This document shows positions 61,365-64,000 of a stretch of 64,000 nt of DNA, in pieces. Where the stretch lies: contig CAIIXF020000006.1 of the NCBI GenBank assembly GCA_903813345.2, positions 13,832,348-13,896,347 of the forward strand. The letters run 5' to 3'. The position numbers and the translations under genes were made by a program. The stretch comes from Owenia fusiformis. Its lineage: Eukaryota > Annelida > Polychaeta > Sabellida > Oweniidae. Position 1 is the first letter of the stretch. Every line of letters starts with the position of its first letter. The notes below the pieces were generated by a model. The model was given only the letters and a program-made list of their open reading frames with translations, did no database searches and was not told the DNA's origin.

Positions 61365-63452
61365 GTTGGTTGATTTGTTTGTTTATTTGTTTGTTTGATT
61401 TACAATTTGCATCTTACCAATCAGCCAAATCAACAATTCCAAATTATCTATTTTACATAAAATGCTTTGTCAAGTTATTTCATGGCAAGAGCCTTGTGTC
61501 CCTCAAACTTTATTTGTGCCCAACATCCTCCATACTTTATGGCGTGTGTTCAAGCTTTCTGGGAGATAAGTTCATTCCGTAGAAATGGTAGTATTTGAGT
61601 AGGACTTATGGGCTCTAACAGGATGAAATCACAGTCCAATAGGACCACTGCTAATTAGTACACATTAGAGCAGTGCGTGTCACCATGCTTCAACCTAGCA
61701 CAATTGATAGACTTTTTATGCGAGCTACTTTGGGGAAATTATGTTTGCCCCGGAGACCAGTGTAATGTACTGATTTATTCTGGTAGCCATGACAACCGTT
61801 TTTCATGTTTTTGAAAATATATAATTTTTGAATATATTTTAGCTGCAGGCTTAACTTTAAGATCACACTGTCCAACAACCATTCAATTAATTTTCAGGAA
61901 TAATTTGCTTTTTCTGTAGCAAAGAGGTGAAAAAATGAATTAGCAGGGAATTAAGAGGATCGAATAGATATTACAATGCATCAAATAATTTAGAAATGCA
62001 CAAAATCTTGGTTGTTATAAACATTTTAACGAGAAATTCAAAATGAGATTGGCATTTTGAATATGAGCAGAAATGAATATATCAACCATGAATAGAATTT
62101 TTATTATAACTAAATTTTTTAGTCAAGGGTATTAAAAAATCAGTTGAATGTAATTAAAGCATAGCCTAAATTGGAATTCTAGGCAATGTATTTTAAGCTC
62201 ATTTTTATCTTAGCATTATCTGATAATAGCAGGAAACCTCTTAGAATTTATTAACCAAGGGAAACTCATGATTCTGTTTTTATGTCACTATTATATTTGA
62301 AGTGCATTGAGAGAAACCATTTGTCAATAATCTATGCATGTGTATATCCTTTTAATGTGATTTCCATGTATGTCAATCCAATAAGCATTTGACATTTGTT
62401 TTTATAGACTACCACATATTTTTTTTGCATTTATTTGTGTTTTTCATGAAGCAGTTGTTAAGAACAAGATATTGAATTTCCATCTCCTGTATTATACTAG
62501 GAATTCAAATTATGACATATGGGTTTTTAAAGCCTGGATAATCGGGTGACTTTTGGGGTCAAATCCGCAGAGGTCACATGGTACTTAGATCAAAGGTTAT
62601 TGGACATAGGGGATATATCTAATTTGCATAACTCTCCTAAGATCAAAAGTCACATGATAATTATCAAAATTGCCCATTTTCAATTAACTCCTAGTGATTT
62701 ATGTGTGTCTTAATTATTTGAGTTGTTGTTCCTAAATTCCCATAGAAAAATAAAGTATCATTACTTGTGACTCCTAAAAGCCTAATTTGTCTTCTCTAAA
62801 ACAATAGAACATCAAATAAATCTGTTACTTCTTCATCCATTTTGAATAATTTGGAACTGGAATGATTTTTCAGATCAGTTTCCTCCTGGCCCTAAGTTTG
62901 TCTGTTTCTCCGGGGTATATTGTCAAAGTAATGCTATATTTGCAATTCAGATAGACACTAATAGGGTTAATTACGAATAGATATTGTATGTCTGACATGC
63001 TAATGTTTTGGATAATATTTTAGAATTTTCCTCCATCTTAGATAATGCGGGTACTTATTTGAATTCTTATCTGTTCTCATTTTCCCCCTTCACTCCTACT
63101 TTTCTCCTCCATCTAGATTAATTAGAGGCGTATATCTATTTCCTGTATATGTACCTTAGTGAAGCTACCGTGTATGCCAAATAAATTATATAAAAACATT
63201 AATGAATCCAGTCCTCATAGACTTCTTCTCATGCGGTCATCAGTTCCGACCTCGCTATTCACATTCCTTCCAAATGAACTACATTTTCACTATGTGAATA
63301 TCAGTTCTTTAGTCATGTCATGAGAACGTGGTTCGGGTGGAAGGAACATAGATGTGAGGTCGGAAGTAATGACCATGTGAGTGGAGTCTAGGAGGTGTGG
63401 AATATATCTATTTAAGATTAAATTATATGTATATTTTGCTTTCTATCTGCAG
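61365..63452 (+). other. Receptor intron 3 (about 2.1 kb)
   Basis: Begins GTTGGT, a non-consensus donor (T at +3), and ends TTTCTATCTGCAG. A TTTG/TTTA microsatellite lies at about 61374-61400, only ten bases from the donor. A small hairpin element lies at 63218-63390. Nothing else is recognised. Confidence 0.85.
63218..63390. mobile_element. Small hairpin (fold-back) element
   Basis: The left arm (63218-63271) and right arm (63339-63390) are inverted copies sharing TAGACT, GGTCAT, TTCCGACCTC and TTCCTTCC in order. The central loop carries the palindrome TTCAC-TAT-GTGAA. At 173 bp it looks like a miniature inverted-repeat element or a decayed fold-back. No clear target duplication can be assigned. 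Confidence 0.6.
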
Positions 63453-63542
63453 GGTCAAGAATTTGCTGAATACTATGTCCTTGAGTACCAACGAACAGAC
63501 AATGGTCCATTTAAAAGATTCCGCAACAGACAATCACAGGAG
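63453..63542 (+). CDS. Discoidin domain receptor, exon 4 (discoidin domain, continued)
   Basis: A 90-bp, phase 0-0 exon between TTTCTATCTGCAG and GAG/GTAAGA. It encodes GQEFAEYYVLEYQRTDNG and then a basic segment FKRFRNRQSQE. Human DDR2 has GIEFAPMYKINYSRDGTRW..WRNRHGKQ at this point, so the order and spacing fit. The Glu of QEFA corresponds to DDR2 Glu113, which contacts collagen. The coding sequence continues beyond the window with the rest of the discoidin domain, the discoidin-like domain, the membrane segment and the kinase, none of which is seen here. Confidence 0.9.
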
Positions 63543-64000
63543 GTAAGAAAGGTCACTTGACACAAGGGAAACAATCGATAAAATGAATTTTCAATAATAC
63601 TGAAAAATGGTATAGCAAATTGTGACAATCAAGCTTTTCTTTCAAATACAACATAGTTTGAAATGAACGTCCCAAAATCAACATTCTTTGAAAAATGATA
63701 AAGGTTTTATGCTCGGAGTTGATTTGCGTAAAAATGACATTAAAGCGAGCACAGATTGGAAATATGGTGAGCAGATCAATGGTGTAATTTTAGTGTAATT
63801 TACCAAATGGATAGGCAGAAAATTCAATTTTGGACTGGTGCAATACTGTTTTCCCCTTCAAAGAAATATCTGCGATGATGACATGCAACATTATGAACAA
63901 AGATTGTATCTACAGGCAAATAAAATGAGAATATCCACCTACAACATTCCAAATATTGTGTAGAAGGGCCCTTGAACCAGGCACATTATCACAGAGAGAA
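63543..64000 (+). other. Start of receptor intron 4
   Basis: Begins GTAAGA. Non-coding to the end of the window, with no acceptor followed by a discoidin-like frame. Confidence 0.75.

Noticed and set aside
1-64000. CRISPR array, prophage, operon, tRNA or rRNA genes
   Set aside because: No regularly spaced identical repeats, no dense bacterial coding and no tRNA-like A/B box pair was seen. Intron/exon structure shows an animal genome.

Overview
This window is animal (metazoan) genomic DNA. It is AT-rich (roughly two-thirds A+T by eye), has almost no long open reading frames, and carries spliced coding exons with GT..AG borders and several short inverted-repeat transposons of types common in marine invertebrates. 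The one gene I can name has an invertebrate-type sequence. A spiralian such as a mollusc is my weak guess, but the sequence alone does not fix the phylum.

The gene is the 5' part of a discoidin domain receptor (DDR1/DDR2-like collagen receptor tyrosine kinase) on the + strand. Four coding exons are visible. Exon 1 (about 4053-4230) encodes the N-terminus and signal peptide. Exons 2 (56527-56632), 3 (61223-61364) and 4 (63453-63542) encode the first half of the discoidin (F5/8 type C) domain. Splice phases agree across all three junctions. The rest of the discoidin domain, the membrane segment and the kinase must lie beyond position 64000. Intron 1 is about 52.3 kb and fills most of the window. 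Introns 2 and 3 are about 4.6 and 2.1 kb.

Region by region: 1-4052 is upstream sequence with a 378-bp transposon copy, a 103-bp tandem duplication and one protein-like ORF without a methionine (3386-3702). 4231-56526 is intron 1, which holds two pogo/mariner-like short elements (9185, 33595), a 643-bp fold-back element with 253-bp arms (32658-33300), a second, inverted copy of the 378-bp element (49522-49899), a 199-bp element with perfect 16-bp ends (56063-56261), a degenerate minisatellite (about 21541-21780) and assorted simple repeats. Introns 2 and 3 contain a both-strand ORF of doubtful status and a small 173-bp hairpin element.

I found no tRNA, rRNA, CRISPR, operon or prokaryotic feature, and no evidence for a new multi-gene system. 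The best new observations are: (1) a 378-bp element family with 9-bp target duplications and a promoter-like core (CCAAT boxes, CRE, TATA, 22-bp palindrome), present as two inverted copies about 49 kb apart; (2) the receptor's substitutions at human DDR2 collagen-contact positions; and (3) the unassigned ORF just upstream of exon 1.
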